Below, in pieces: positions 1 to 9,199 of a stretch of DNA of 64,000 nucleotides. Numbering within the stretch: position 1 is the stretch's first letter; every line of letters starts with the position of its first letter. The notes beneath the pieces are model-generated. The model was not told the origin of the DNA. It made no database searches and was given only the letters and a program-made list of their open reading frames with translations. Both the position numbers and the translations under genes were made by a program. Origin of the DNA: an uncultured Alistipes sp. (lineage in GTDB: Bacteria; Bacteroidota; Bacteroidia; Bacteroidales; Rikenellaceae); NCBI GenBank assembly GCA_944323075.1, contig CALURC010000013.1:107461-171460 (forward strand). The letters run 5' to 3'.

Positions 1-57
1 TTGAATGATTTCAGTTGGGCGGAGTTGGATCGTTATTTGGTAAATAAAAAAGGATGA
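1..57 (+). CDS. C-terminal end of an unknown (probably phage) protein, truncated by window edge
   Basis: Frame 1 is open from the first base and ends at a TGA at 55-57, giving 18 residues that finish in VNKKG. The stop overlaps the ATG of the next gene in an ATGA arrangement, the same coupling seen between the next two genes, so this is most simply the first visible member of a translationally coupled phage packaging operon. Too little is present to assign a function. Confidence 0.4.
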   Translation: MNDFSWAELDRYLVNKKG

Positions 58-527
58 TGGAACAGTCGGTCGTTTTATTACAGGATCAAGCTCGAGCAGA
101 AAAATCAATACTTCATGTTATCCGAGAGATGAAACGGAGCCTTTCAGCCGATCAGCATGTCGAAAATGGACAAAATCATGCGACGGATCGATCTATTATA
201 GGGACCTTGTATGAACGGGCATTGTATGAATTGTTAAGGAAAGTGAGGGGATATGTATTTCGTGAGGTGAAAACGACTTACGAATATGATACAACCGGAG
301 AAAAGAAGGTAAAAAATGAGGTGGTTACACGAAAGCGGCAGGGACCCGATCTTGCTGCGATAATTTTCGTGTTGACCAATGTCGATTCGCAACATTGGCG
401 GACAAAAGGATTTACCGAGCAGAATTCAATATCGGATTCGGTAACATCGCCGGATCTTTCGGCGTTTACTGATCCCGAATTGCAGGAGTTGGCTGGATGG
501 GGGAATATTCAAAATGAGGATGAATGA
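54..527 (+). CDS. phage-like hypothetical protein, candidate terminase small subunit
   Basis: A 157-residue soluble protein with no signal peptide or membrane segment. The N-terminal half is rich in charged residues and helical in character, with a basic stretch around residues 85-95; the C-terminus is acidic. Its start codon overlaps the upstream stop (ATGA at 54-57) and its own stop overlaps the terL start (ATGA at 524-527). Position directly before terL suggests the DNA-recognition (small) subunit of terminase or a homologue with the same job. I recognise no family motif, so the function is inferred from context only. Confidence 0.5.
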   Translation: MMEQSVVLLQDQARAEKSILHVIREMKRSLSADQHVENGQNHATDRSIIGTLYERALYELLRKVRGYVFREVKTTYEYDTTGEKKVKNEVVTRKRQGPDLAAIIFVLTNVDSQHWRTKGFTEQNSISDSVTSPDLSAFTDPELQELAGWGNIQNEDE

Positions 528-1975
528 AATTGACGAAGAAACAGGCTGCTGAAGAGTTGGCTAGGCGTTCTTTTGGTAATTTTGCCCGATGGATCGATCC
601 TTCAGTACGAATGACACGTTTCCATCGGAGATACTATGAGCTTTTACACGATTTTGCTTGTGGAAAAATAAAACGGTTGATCGTTTCGATGCCGCCTCAG
701 CATGGTAAATCATTGGGCGCATCGGTTTTGTTACCCGCTTATCTATTGGGATGTGACCCGAATTTGAGGGTTGTTCTTGCTTCGTATAATTTGCGGTTAG
801 CGTCCCGGTTTAACCGACGGGTGCAACGGTTGATGAGTGGGGCGGCATATAAGGGAGTGTTTCCAGGAAGTCGACTGAAAACCGGAAATAGAAGTCGTGC
901 GTTGAGAACAAGTGATGAGTTTGAGATCGAAGGATATGCAGGAGGTATGCTCAGTGTCGGTCGGGGCGGGTCGTTAACAGGAAATCCGGTAGATGTGTTG
1001 ATTATGGATGATCTCTATAAAGATTCTATGGAGGCCAATTCGCCGTTGATTCGGGACCATGTATGGGAATGGTACAATGCGGTGGCAAAGACGCGGATGC
1101 ACAACGACACACGGGAGTTGATCGTTTTTACACGTTGGCATGAAGACGATTTGGTGGGACGGTTGATGCAACACGAACCGGTGGTTGAGTTGCACGATCC
1201 GAAGCAGGTTGCAGATGCGGCATCGGATGCGGTCTGGTGGCATCTGAACTTCGAGGCGATCAAACGCGGTGCACCTACCCCGCTGGATTCGAGAAATGAG
1301 GGAGAGGCATTGTGGCCGCAACGGCATTCGCTGGCGCTGCTGGAACGGAAACGCCGACTCGATCCTTTTCTGTTCGAAACGATGTATCAAGGGGTGCCCT
1401 CGGTGCGGGAAGGGTTGCTGTATGGAGATCGTTTTAAGATCTATGCCGAACGGCCGGCTGAGCCGATTCGTCGGGCCAATTATACCGATACGGCCGATAC
1501 GGGATCGGATTATCTCTGTTCGGTCTGTTATGAAGTCGGGGTGGATGGGGTGATTTATGTGACGGATGTGGTTTATACGGCATTGGATATGGATCGGACG
1601 GAGGAGATGGTTGCCGATATGTTGGAGAGGAACGGAACGTTGGAGGCTCGGGTCGAGAGTAATAACGGGGGACGTGGATTTGCCCGAGCTGTGGCCCGTC
1701 GGTGTCCGGGGATTCATGTCGAGTGGTTCCATCAATCGCACAACAAGGAGGCCCGGATCTTGTCGAACGCACCGGCCGTGTTGACGCAAATTGTGATGCC
1801 GGAGGGCTGGCATCTTCGGTGGAGTGAATTTTATGGTGATTTAGTCACATTCCGGAGGCTGTTTCGGACGAATCGGCACGATGATGCTCCCGACGTATTG
1901 ACCGGTATCATCGAGACCGAAGCGGAGATGGCCAATCGGTCGGGGTTCTGTGCTTATGGATTTATGCGAAAGTAG
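524..1975 (+). CDS. terL: phage terminase large subunit (ATPase/nuclease)
   Basis: The motor that pumps phage DNA into proheads and cuts it at the end of packaging. Seen in sequence: a Walker A-like motif PPQHGKS at residues 57-63, a Walker B LIMDD at 159-163, a probable coupling motif in FTRWHEDD near residue 202, and a C-terminal RNase H-type nuclease region with acidic residues near 320 (DTADTGSD) and 452 (DDAPDV). Length 483 fits the family. It is translationally coupled to the preceding gene. What is odd is what follows: a portal gene is expected directly downstream, but only about 175 non-coding bases separate terL from the opposite-strand umuC. That suggests a remnant or the edge of a degraded prophage. 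The motifs look intact. Confidence 0.88.
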   Translation: MKLTKKQAAEELARRSFGNFARWIDPSVRMTRFHRRYYELLHDFACGKIKRLIVSMPPQHGKSLGASVLLPAYLLGCDPNLRVVLASYNLRLASRFNRRVQRLMSGAAYKGVFPGSRLKTGNRSRALRTSDEFEIEGYAGGMLSVGRGGSLTGNPVDVLIMDDLYKDSMEANSPLIRDHVWEWYNAVAKTRMHNDTRELIVFTRWHEDDLVGRLMQHEPVVELHDPKQVADAASDAVWWHLNFEAIKRGAPTPLDSRNEGEALWPQRHSLALLERKRRLDPFLFETMYQGVPSVREGLLYGDRFKIYAERPAEPIRRANYTDTADTGSDYLCSVCYEVGVDGVIYVTDVVYTALDMDRTEEMVADMLERNGTLEARVESNNGGRGFARAVARRCPGIHVEWFHQSHNKEARILSNAPAVLTQIVMPEGWHLRWSEFYGDLVTFRRLFRTNRHDDAPDVLTGIIETEAEMANRSGFCAYGFMRK

Positions 1976-2133
1976 CCGTTGTGGTCCGCAGTGTGGCGGT
2001 CAAGAAAATCGGGGAGCGTCTTTTGTGTTTTAGAGGTGAGTTTGAATCGGGAAGGATACGTATCGGGCGTGTCAGTCCGCTAGGAGGTCTGCCAGACGAG
2101 AAGTATGGTTGCAGGTTTCCTCTTGTTCAGTAT

Positions 2134-2160
2134 ATAAAAAAAGCCGAAAGCTCACGCTTT
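2134..2160 (-). terminator. candidate rho-independent terminator of umuDC
   Basis: On the minus strand a 5-bp stem (AAAGC/GCTTT, 2147-2151 with 2156-2160) contains the umuC stop codon TGA in its loop and is followed by CGGC and a run of T. The stem is short, so the call is tentative. Apart from this, 1976-2151 holds nothing I can support. Confidence 0.4.
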
Positions 2161-3408
2161 GACCTCTAAAAGTTCCTTCCAGTCGGTCGTGTAGCGGGGA
2201 CTCAGGTGTTCTCGGTTCATGCGGAACGGTTCGGTGCCTTGTGCAGCGACGACGATCTTCCCTTTGCCGAATGTGCGGTTCATGCGATCCATCGCCTCCA
2301 TCAGTCGGGTCTGTTTGTCGTGGTCAACCGGAGAAAAAAGCGAACGCTGAATCTCCGAAGCCGGGGTAATATCCGAAAGGATAACTCCGGCTTTTTTGTA
2401 TCCGTAGCCGTTGCAGTAGATTTGGCGCAGGGCCTTACGGGCACTTTTTACGATGTCCGGAGTACAGGAGGTGGGTTCCGGTAGGATAGACAGTCCGGTT
2501 TCGTAGCGTTGTGGCTGGTCGTCGCGGTGTCGGTTGGTGTAGATGAAACTTCTCACTTCACGACAGACCGATTTTTGTTTGCGCAGCTTCTCCGCACACA
2601 TAGAAGCAAATTCTGCGACAATTTTCTCCAGTGTTTCCAGTTCGTAGACCTCATGGGGAAAACTTCGGGAGATCGTGATTTGTTGTTTTTGCGGAGGTAG
2701 GTCATCGAAGTCGATGCAAGCGACTCCGTGCAGTTCGTTCCAAGTCTTCAGACCTGTGACTCCCATGTGTTTTTGGATCCACTCTTTGGGTAGTTGGACG
2801 AATTGTCGGGTTGTTGTGATTCCCATGCTGTCGAACATCCTTCCGTAGCGGCGGCCGATTCCCCAAATGTCGCGCAAGGGGAATTTCGAAAGAACCTTTT
2901 CGATATCTTGTGGACGATACATGTAGCAACAGCCGTTTAATTTCGGATAGCTTTTAGCTAATTTGCTGGCGATTTTGGCCAGTGTTTTGGTCGGAGCGAT
3001 GCCGATGCTGACGGGAATACCTGTATTACGCCGGATGACCTGTCTGATACGACGGCCATATCCATCCAGCGGCTCGGAGATACCTCGCAAATCGAAAAAT
3101 GCTTCATCGATCGAGTAGACCTCTGTACTTGGAACAAGCGAACGCAGGGTGGACATAACTCGGTGTGACATATCACCGTAGAGGGTAAAGTTCGTTGAGA
3201 AGATGGTGATGTCGTATCGGGAGATCAGGGGTTGGGCCTGATACAGCGGCTGCCCCATTTTGATGCCGACGGCTTTTGCTTCATTGGAGCGGGCGATGAT
3301 ACACCCGTCGTTATTGGAGAGTACGACTACGGGCTTCCCGTTCAGATCGGGGCGGAAAACCCGTTCACACGAGACAAAAAAATTGTTGCAGTCGCAAAGT
3401 CCGTACAT
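2152..3408 (-). CDS. umuC: UmuC-type Y-family DNA polymerase (Pol V catalytic subunit)
   Basis: Error-prone translesion polymerase that copies past damaged bases together with processed UmuD. The N-terminus shows the Y-family palm signature (MYGLCDCNNFFVSCERVF) with the first metal-binding Asp, followed by GKPVVVLSNNDGCIIARS. YSIDEAFFD near residue 100 holds the second acidic pair. A helix-hairpin-helix region (IWGIGRRYG) and a little-finger domain follow. Length 418 is typical. It lies 7 bases after umuD on the same strand, so the two form the usual operon. It carries no obvious defect. Confidence 0.95.
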   Translation of the reverse strand: MYGLCDCNNFFVSCERVFRPDLNGKPVVVLSNNDGCIIARSNEAKAVGIKMGQPLYQAQPLISRYDITIFSTNFTLYGDMSHRVMSTLRSLVPSTEVYSIDEAFFDLRGISEPLDGYGRRIRQVIRRNTGIPVSIGIAPTKTLAKIASKLAKSYPKLNGCCYMYRPQDIEKVLSKFPLRDIWGIGRRYGRMFDSMGITTTRQFVQLPKEWIQKHMGVTGLKTWNELHGVACIDFDDLPPQKQQITISRSFPHEVYELETLEKIVAEFASMCAEKLRKQKSVCREVRSFIYTNRHRDDQPQRYETGLSILPEPTSCTPDIVKSARKALRQIYCNGYGYKKAGVILSDITPASEIQRSLFSPVDHDKQTRLMEAMDRMNRTFGKGKIVVAAQGTEPFRMNREHLSPRYTTDWKELLEVKA

Positions 3409-3415
3409 TTTTTAC

Positions 3416-3859
3416 CTATTTGAAAGTTTTGATTGCATGGCGCACGACACCCCAAATGATCAGTTCGTTGTCTGCCGCAACCTTGATGGGTGGATATTTG
3501 GGGTTTGAGGGAAGCAGTAATACGCAGTCTTGTTCAATTTTTACCCGTTTTACGGTAAACTCTCCGTTCAGGTAACATATGGCAATGCATCCGTCGTAGG
3601 CTTCTATGGATTTGTCTACGATCAATAAATCTCCGTTTCCGATTCCGTCGCCGTTCATGCTGTCACCCGAGACGCGGACGATGAATGTTGACGCCGGGTT
3701 GTGTATTAATGCCTGATTCAGATCGAGCGGGGCGTCCAGAAAATCGTCAGCCGGAGAGGGGAATCCCGCTTGAACGGAACCGCCCGCTACGGAGAGCTCC
3801 TGTTGTGTCGATGTGTCCGGACGAATGAACGTTAGATTGAGTTCTGAACGGTCTTCCAT
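3416..3859 (-). CDS. umuD: UmuD-type self-cleaving S24 peptidase
   Basis: Accessory subunit of Pol V; RecA filaments trigger its self-cleavage. The S24/LexA catalytic dyad is visible: Ser67 in VSGDSMN and Lys104 in FTVKRVK. A probable cleavage site is Ala31-Gly32 in QAGFPSP. The 147-residue length fits UmuD and not full LexA, and there is no N-terminal helix-turn-helix. The gene is first in a umuDC operon with a -7 element 23-30 bases upstream of the ATG. SOS control is expected from the family, but I did not identify a LexA box. Confidence 0.93.
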   Translation of the reverse strand: MEDRSELNLTFIRPDTSTQQELSVAGGSVQAGFPSPADDFLDAPLDLNQALIHNPASTFIVRVSGDSMNGDGIGNGDLLIVDKSIEAYDGCIAICYLNGEFTVKRVKIEQDCVLLLPSNPKYPPIKVAADNELIIWGVVRHAIKTFK

Positions 3860-3881
3860 GTGTTTTTTGAGTTATTTTCTA

Positions 3882-3889
3882 CAAAGGTA
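3882..3889 (-). promoter_or_regulatory. -7 promoter element for umuDC
   Basis: Minus strand reads TACCTTTG, matching the Bacteroidota consensus TAnnTTTG, 22 bases upstream of the umuD ATG. No clear -33 TTTG was found at the usual distance. Confidence 0.6.
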
Positions 3890-3999
3890 CAGATTATCTT
3901 CGGGAGAAAGTAGAAAATAAAGACGGGAGATGTTTGAATCGATCAACAAGTGAGCCCGATTTTCAGTTAGAATCGTAAGGGTGTTGATGTTGGAAAAAT

Positions 4000-4029
4000 A
4001 AAAGAGATCGAAGTGAATCGATCTCTTTT
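4000..4029 (-). terminator. terminator after tRNA(CAU)
   Basis: A perfect 12-bp inverted repeat (4000-4011 with 4018-4029, six-base loop) lies 20 bases past the tRNA 3' end. On the minus strand it is followed by TATTTTTCC, a U-rich tail. Confidence 0.7.
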
Positions 4030-4049
4030 GGCCTTTATCTTATCTTTTG

Positions 4050-4123
4050 TAGCGAGACCGGGACTTGAACCCGGGACCTTCGGATTATGAATCCGACGCT
4101 CTAACCAGCTGAGCTATCTCGCC
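4050..4123 (-). tRNA. tRNA with CAU anticodon (elongator Met, or Ile2)
   Basis: The minus strand folds into a full cloverleaf. The acceptor stem is GGCGAGA/TCTCGCT, the D-arm is AGCTCAGCTGGTTAGAGC, the anticodon stem is TCGGA/TCCGA around loop TTCATAA (anticodon CAT), and the T-arm contains GGTTCAAGTCC. Discriminator A is at 4050; CCA is not encoded. It lacks the three G-C pairs of an initiator anticodon stem. Whether it is Met or lysidine-modified Ile2 cannot be settled by eye. Confidence 0.93.
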
Positions 4124-4383
4124 ATGCCTGCAATTCGCGATCCTTTCTTTCCCCTCACTGTCTCTCAATCCGTTTTTTTTTTTGAGATCGGCTGAAATCT
4201 TTCGGACGGGATGTCATCCGCATTGCGAGTGCAAAAGTAGCAAATATTTTTTTTCGGACAAATTCTTGCGCGGCTTTTTTGATTAAAATTAAAATTCATT
4301 GAAACGTAATAGCCCGAAATCCGGAATTTTGTACCTTTATAGCCGGAAAAGAATTTAATCGATCGAACAAATAAATGTAGAAG

Positions 4384-5511
4384 ATGAAAAAGTTGATTTG
4401 TGGGGTGTTGGTCGTATTGATGACGGCCGTTACACCTGTGCTTTCGGCCAAGTCGAACAGTGCGAAAAAGGCGGGGAAATGTGAGGTTAAGAATCTGATT
4501 TATATGATTGGAGATGGAATGGGGCTTGCGCAGGTATCCATGTTGTTGCTCGAAGGAAAATATCTGCCTACTGCGTTCAATCGCTCGGAAAATATTGCGC
4601 TGATCTCTACTTATTCGGCGAATAACCGGGTGACGGATTCGGCTGCAGCGGGAACAGCATTGGCTTCCGGTCATAAAACGGATAACGGCATGTTGGGGCA
4701 GGAACCAGATGGTACGCCTTGTGTGTCGATTATGGAACGTGCCGGTAAAGAGGGGTATCAGACCGGTCTGGTCGTTACGGTCTATTTGCAACATGCGACT
4801 CCGGGTGCATTCTATGCCCATGTGCCGAGCCGGAACGATCTGGGTGTAATTTCAGAACAATTTGTAGAGAGTGGTGTGGATGTAGCGCTCGGTGGAGGTA
4901 AAAAGTTTTTGGCTGAGGGAGAAAAAGCGGGTAAAAGCCTGATTGAAGCGTTGGAGGACAAGGATTACAAGGTGGTTTATGATATGGATGAACTCGGATC
5001 AGTCGATAAAGGTAAGGTTGTCGGTCTCTTTTCTGATGAGTATATGCCAACGGTGTTGAACGGGCGTGATCCGAATTATTTGAAGGAAGCAACAGAAAAG
5101 GCACTTGAGATTTTGTCGAACAATTGTGCCGATTCGAAAAAGGGATTCATGTTGATGGTCGAGGGTTCGCAGATTGACAGCGAAGGGCATGCCAACAATG
5201 CGGCCGGGATCTTGGAAGAGACACGCGATTTTGCACAAGCCGTGGGGGCAGCGATGGATTTTGCGGACCAAAACCCTGGAACGTTGGTGGTTGTTACGGC
5301 CGATCACGAGACGTCGGGGCTCTCGATAACGAGCAATAAGACCGATTTTACGCTCTCGGATAGCGGTATCGGATATGATTTCGGAACGACAGGCCATACC
5401 GGAATTATGGTGCCGGTTTATCTGTACGGTACGGGAGCGGAACAGATTAACGGAATTATGGACAATACCGATCTGCCGAAAAAATTGGCTGAATTGATGC
5501 GCCTGAAATAG
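4384..5511 (+). CDS. secreted alkaline phosphatase (PhoA family)
   Basis: Hydrolyses phosphate monoesters outside the cytoplasm to supply phosphate. Residues 1-22 form a signal peptide (MKKLICGVLVVLMTAVTPVLSA). Family motifs follow in order: IYMIGDGMG (first metal Asp), VTDSAAAGTALASG with the phosphorylated Ser, GHKTDNG, VEGSQIDSEGHANN, and VVVTADHETSG with metal-binding Asp-His, then a late GHTGIMVP His. Length 375 is at the short end but all metal-site motifs are present. It is a single gene between the tRNA and a strong terminator; a -7-like element TACCTTTA lies at about 4331-4338. Confidence 0.92.
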   Translation: MKKLICGVLVVLMTAVTPVLSAKSNSAKKAGKCEVKNLIYMIGDGMGLAQVSMLLLEGKYLPTAFNRSENIALISTYSANNRVTDSAAAGTALASGHKTDNGMLGQEPDGTPCVSIMERAGKEGYQTGLVVTVYLQHATPGAFYAHVPSRNDLGVISEQFVESGVDVALGGGKKFLAEGEKAGKSLIEALEDKDYKVVYDMDELGSVDKGKVVGLFSDEYMPTVLNGRDPNYLKEATEKALEILSNNCADSKKGFMLMVEGSQIDSEGHANNAAGILEETRDFAQAVGAAMDFADQNPGTLVVVTADHETSGLSITSNKTDFTLSDSGIGYDFGTTGHTGIMVPVYLYGTGAEQINGIMDNTDLPKKLAELMRLK

Positions 5512-5528
5512 ACAGCAAACAGATAAAA

Positions 5529-5576
5529 AGAGAAGAGCGGAGGGACTGTGATTCATCAGTCTCTCCGCTCTTCTCT
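5529..5576. terminator. bidirectional terminator between alkaline phosphatase and copA
   Basis: A 19-bp stem with one mismatch (5529-5547 with 5558-5576, ten-base loop), flanked by an A-run on the left and a T-rich stretch on the right. It can end both convergent genes. Confidence 0.85.
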
Positions 5577-5605
5577 TTATGTAAAGCGTAATTCCTGGCG
5601 GTCAG

Positions 5606-7831
5606 CTATTTGGTAGAACCGATTGACAGCCATTTCAGTCGGAGACTGTTGGTGACCACCGAGATGGAGCTGAATGCCATTGCGGCACTGGCCAGCATGG
5701 GATTCAGAAGAATACCCCACAGCGGAAAGAGAACTCCGGCCGCAATGGGAATACCGATCAGGTTGTAGATAAACGCCCAGAAGAGATTCTCGTGGATAAC
5801 CCTTGAGGTGCGGCGGGAGAGTCGGTAGGCTTTGGGCAGCAGATTTAGGTCGGAGTTCATCAACGTGATCGAAGCGATCTCCATCGCGACATCGGTGCCG
5901 TGTCCCATGGCAATACTGACATCGGCCCGGGCCAATGCCTGCGAATCGTTGATTCCGTCGCCGACCATGGCTACATGTTCCCCGCTGTTTTGCAGTTCGG
6001 TAATGTAGCGGTCCTTATCCTCGGGCAACATTTCGGCCCGGTAGTGTTCGATGCCGAGCTGTTCGGCCAAGGCTTTGGCGGTCTTTCGGTTGTCTCCGGT
6101 CGACATGACGGGATCGATGTGTAGATGACGGAGCTCTTCGATGGCCGGACGGCTCGAGGGTTTTACCGGATCGCTCACGATCAGAACTGACAGTAGCTGG
6201 TCGGCGGATCCGAAGAATACGACACTTGCTCCGGCTTGCCGGTTGCGGTCGATCTGTTCAGCAATTTTCTGCGGAATGGTTGCACCTTTTTCCTCGACGA
6301 GACGCGAGCTGCCGATCCAATAGGGGGTACCGTTGCAGATAAACTCGACCCCTTTCCCGGTTAGGCTCGAGAAGGATTCGATCGTTGGAGCCAGTGTGTC
6401 GGATTGGGGAATATGGGCGACAATCGCTTCAGCCAGTGGGTGTTCGGATTTTAGCTCGGCCGCGCGGATGATGGGACGGTATGGATCCTGTTCCGGGGCT
6501 ACTGCGATCCACTCCGTAACGGTAGGACGTCCTTCGGTCAGTGTTCCCGTTTTGTCCATGACGATCGTGTCGATCCGGCACATTTGTTCGAGAGCCGTGG
6601 CATCCTTGATCAGGATTTTATTCTCGGCCCCTCGTCCGATACCGACCATTAGGGCGGTCGGAGTGGCTAATCCCAAGGCACAGGGGCAGGCGATGACCAG
6701 AACCGATACGGCCGACAGCAGGGCGTGTGAAAAGTAGTCCGTCCCGCCGATCACGAGCCAGAGAATGAAGGTCAGTGCAGCGATGCCGATAACGGTCGGA
6801 ACGAAGATCGAAGCGATGCGGTCGGCTGTCCGCTGTACGGGGGCTTTGCTTCCCTGAGCCTGTTGTACGGTTTGGATGATTCGGGCCAAAAGCGTTTCGC
6901 TGCCGACTCCGGTTGCTTTCATGGTGAAGGCTCCCCGTGTGTTGATCGTTCCGGCCACGACTTTGTCGCCGACCTCCTTGGCGACGGGAAGGGGCTCTCC
7001 GGTGATCATGCTTTCGTCGACGTGGGAACGTCCCTCCGTGACCACGCCGTCGACCGGGATTTTTTCACCCGGACGTACGGAGATCCGGTCTCCCACTTGT
7101 AGGGTGGCGATCGGAACCTCCTCTTCGGTGCCGTTGCGGAGAATCCGCGCGGAGGTGGGTTGGAGACCGATCAGCTTTTTTATTGCAGAGGAGGTCTTTC
7201 CTTTGGCGCGTTCCTCCATCAACTTCCCGATCGAGACGAAGGCGATGATCATGCAGGAGGCCTCGTAGTAGACATGTGGCTCGATGCCGCGTTGTATCCA
7301 GAATTCCGGATAGAAGGTGTTGAATGCGCTGAATACGAAAGCAATCGAGGTGCTTAGTGCAACCAAGGTATCCATGTTGGACTTCCCGTGTCGGGCCTGT
7401 TTCCATCCGTTGATAAAGAAGCTCCGTCCGAAGATGCAAAGTACGGGAAGCGTAAGGATCAACATGATCAGGTGTACGTAGGGAAGTTTCATGAAGAACA
7501 TACCGAGGATGGCGACGGGAAGTGCAAAGATCCACGTTCCGATCGTCCGGTGGATCATGTTTCGATAGTGGTTCTGTTCGGCTTGCTGCTGTTTGAGTGC
7601 CGTATCGTCTTCGTCGATGATCAGGTCATAACCGGCAGCTTGTACGGCTGCACGGATTTGTTGCGGTGAGAGTGCTGTTGGATCGAAGGAGACCGTGAGC
7701 TGATTGGCCGCGAAATTGACGGAGGCCTTTTCGACGCCATTGAGTTGTTGTACGGTCTGTTCGACATTCATGGCGCAAACGGCACAGCTCATCTCCAATA
7801 CCGGATAGGTTTTGCTTACAATCTTTTTCAT
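5606..7831 (-). CDS. copA: copper-translocating P1B-type ATPase
   Basis: Pumps Cu(I) (possibly Ag) out of the cytoplasm. An upstream ATG at 7864 would give 752 residues, but it lies inside the -7 element, so the ATG at 7831 (11 residues later, [10 protein letters not shown]) is the better start. Numbering from the long form: HMA metal-binding motif MSCAVC at 25-30, actuator TGEPLPV near 288, CPC in transmembrane helix 6 at 393-395, phosphorylation motif DKTGT at 437-441, SEHPLAEA at 473-480, and [10 protein letters not shown] near the end of the ATP-binding region. The HMA motif lacks the usual Gly before Met (EMSC). It is probably monocistronic. Confidence 0.93.
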   Translation of the reverse strand: MKKIVSKTYPVLEMSCAVCAMNVEQTVQQLNGVEKASVNFAANQLTVSFDPTALSPQQIRAAVQAAGYDLIIDEDDTALKQQQAEQNHYRNMIHRTIGTWIFALPVAILGMFFMKLPYVHLIMLILTLPVLCIFGRSFFINGWKQARHGKSNMDTLVALSTSIAFVFSAFNTFYPEFWIQRGIEPHVYYEASCMIIAFVSIGKLMEERAKGKTSSAIKKLIGLQPTSARILRNGTEEEVPIATLQVGDRISVRPGEKIPVDGVVTEGRSHVDESMITGEPLPVAKEVGDKVVAGTINTRGAFTMKATGVGSETLLARIIQTVQQAQGSKAPVQRTADRIASIFVPTVIGIAALTFILWLVIGGTDYFSHALLSAVSVLVIACPCALGLATPTALMVGIGRGAENKILIKDATALEQMCRIDTIVMDKTGTLTEGRPTVTEWIAVAPEQDPYRPIIRAAELKSEHPLAEAIVAHIPQSDTLAPTIESFSSLTGKGVEFICNGTPYWIGSSRLVEEKGATIPQKIAEQIDRNRQAGASVVFFGSADQLLSVLIVSDPVKPSSRPAIEELRHLHIDPVMSTGDNRKTAKALAEQLGIEHYRAEMLPEDKDRYITELQNSGEHVAMVGDGINDSQALARADVSIAMGHGTDVAMEIASITLMNSDLNLLPKAYRLSRRTSRVIHENLFWAFIYNLIGIPIAAGVLFPLWGILLNPMLASAAMAFSSISVVTNSLRLKWLSIGSTK

Positions 7832-7861
7832 GTGTGTGTCAAAAGTTGCGTTTTGCGTCTT

Positions 7862-7869
7862 CAAAGGTA
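7862..7869 (-). promoter_or_regulatory. -7 promoter element for copA
   Basis: Minus strand TACCTTTG overlaps the upstream ATG at 7864, which excludes that codon as the start and places the 5' end of the mRNA about 25 bases before the ATG at 7831. Confidence 0.6.
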
Positions 7870-7981
7870 GAAATTTTATTCAGGAGATAGGATCCCCGAT
7901 TTTAGGTATTTGAAATGTGAAAGTTGACGATATTGTCGAAAAGTAACTGTCTGACAAGGGTTCTATTTGGGATAGTTTTAC

Positions 7982-7989
7982 TATCTTTG
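7982..7989 (+). promoter_or_regulatory. -7 promoter element for pdxA
   Basis: TATCTTTG, a match to TAnnTTTG, 53 bases upstream of the pdxA ATG in the copA-pdxA divergent gap. Confidence 0.6.
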
Positions 7990-8042
7990 CAAAGTTGTAG
8001 GGGCAAAATCAATCGCTCCATTCTAAAATGGCATAAAACGAA

Positions 8043-9140
8043 ATGGCTATGAATGACTCCAAACTACGGATCGGAATAACGCATGGGGATGTAAATGGTA
8101 TTGGCTATGAGGTGATTATCAAGACGTTAGTCGATCCTCGTATGTGCGAATTGTTTACTCCGGTCATTTACGGTTCGGCGAAAGCTGCTGCCTACTACAA
8201 GAAACAGGTCGAATCGGCCGAGAATTTTGGGTTTAATATCGTGTCTTCGGCTCGGGAGGCTTCTCCGCGGAGGGTCAATCTTGTCGGATGTGTATCAGAT
8301 GAACTGCGTGTAGAACCCGGTGTGCTGACGGTAGCAGCCGGCGAGGCCTCCGTTGCTGCACTTCGTGCTGCGGTGGCCGATTTGAAGGCTGGGTATATCG
8401 ATGCGGTTGTGACGGCGCCGATCTGTAAAGAGAACGTGCAGAGTCAATCGTTTTCGTTCTCCGGTCACACCGAGTTCTTTGCCTCCGAATTTGGCGGGGA
8501 TCCGCTGATGTTGATGTGCAGCGATCGGATGAAGGTGGGACTGGTCACTGTTCACATTCCGATCTCGGCCGTGAGTCCATCCATCACGCAGGAGCGAATT
8601 GTTGCTAAATTACGTGAATTGCGGCAATCGTTGGTGCTGGATTTTTCGATTCGCGATCCCCGGATCGCCGTGCTGGGGCTTAATCCGCATATTGGCGACG
8701 GCGGCTTGATCGGTAACGAAGAGCAGGAGATCATTATTCCGGCGGTACAAGCCGCATTTCAAGAGAAGATCTTGGCGTTTGGCCCATTTGCAGCCGACGG
8801 ATTTTTTGCCGCTTGCAGTTATATGAAATACGATGCCGTGCTGGCTATGTATCATGATCAGGGACTAGCACCGTTCAAGGCATTGAGTCACGGCGGAGTG
8901 AACTTTACCGCAGGACTGCCGATCGTCCGGACTAGTCCGGCGCATGGTGTCGGATTTGATATTGCCGGACAGAATCGTGCGGATGCGCAGGCGATGCGTG
9001 ATGCGATCTATATGGCTATCGATGTGGTTCGAAGTCGACAGGAGTATGCATTAATGACATCGAATCCATTACAGAAGTACAGAAGGGATAACGGGGCGGA
9101 CATGTCGGCTTCGGATTTGCCCGAACAACAAGAAGATTAG
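8043..9140 (+). CDS. pdxA: 4-hydroxythreonine-4-phosphate dehydrogenase
   Basis: Oxidises 4-phosphohydroxy-L-threonine in the DXP-dependent route to pyridoxal 5'-phosphate. Recognised by the N-terminal ITHGDVNGIGYEVI, the middle SGHTEFFA and the C-terminal AMYHDQGLAPFK, where the His and Asp bind the divalent metal. The length of 365 is normal. A second possible ATG two codons in (MNDSKLR) cannot be excluded. thrS follows after 59 bases on the same strand, with a short hairpin (9160-9166 with 9173-9179) between them that has no U-tail, so co-transcription is possible. Confidence 0.95.
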   Translation: MAMNDSKLRIGITHGDVNGIGYEVIIKTLVDPRMCELFTPVIYGSAKAAAYYKKQVESAENFGFNIVSSAREASPRRVNLVGCVSDELRVEPGVLTVAAGEASVAALRAAVADLKAGYIDAVVTAPICKENVQSQSFSFSGHTEFFASEFGGDPLMLMCSDRMKVGLVTVHIPISAVSPSITQERIVAKLRELRQSLVLDFSIRDPRIAVLGLNPHIGDGGLIGNEEQEIIIPAVQAAFQEKILAFGPFAADGFFAACSYMKYDAVLAMYHDQGLAPFKALSHGGVNFTAGLPIVRTSPAHGVGFDIAGQNRADAQAMRDAIYMAIDVVRSRQEYALMTSNPLQKYRRDNGADMSASDLPEQQED

Positions 9141-9199
9141 ATAATAATTCAGCGAAGGGGCACAGGTTGTATTGTGCCGGAATTTATTAAAATAAAAAC

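Noticed and set aside
974-1813. 279-residue frame antisense to terL
   Set aside because: Basic, low-complexity translation opposite an intact terL with clear motifs; a shadow frame.
1981-2169. 62-residue frame directly after terL
   Set aside because: GTG start, no recognisable features, and it runs into the umuC 3' end and terminator; not supported.
4165-4821. 218-residue antisense frame across the alkaline phosphatase start
   Set aside because: Covers the real signal peptide and metal site on the other strand; composition is typical of a shadow.
9160-9179. Hairpin between pdxA and thrS as a T-box or riboswitch
   Set aside because: Only a 7-bp stem with no conserved T-box parts; T-boxes are not expected in this phylum.
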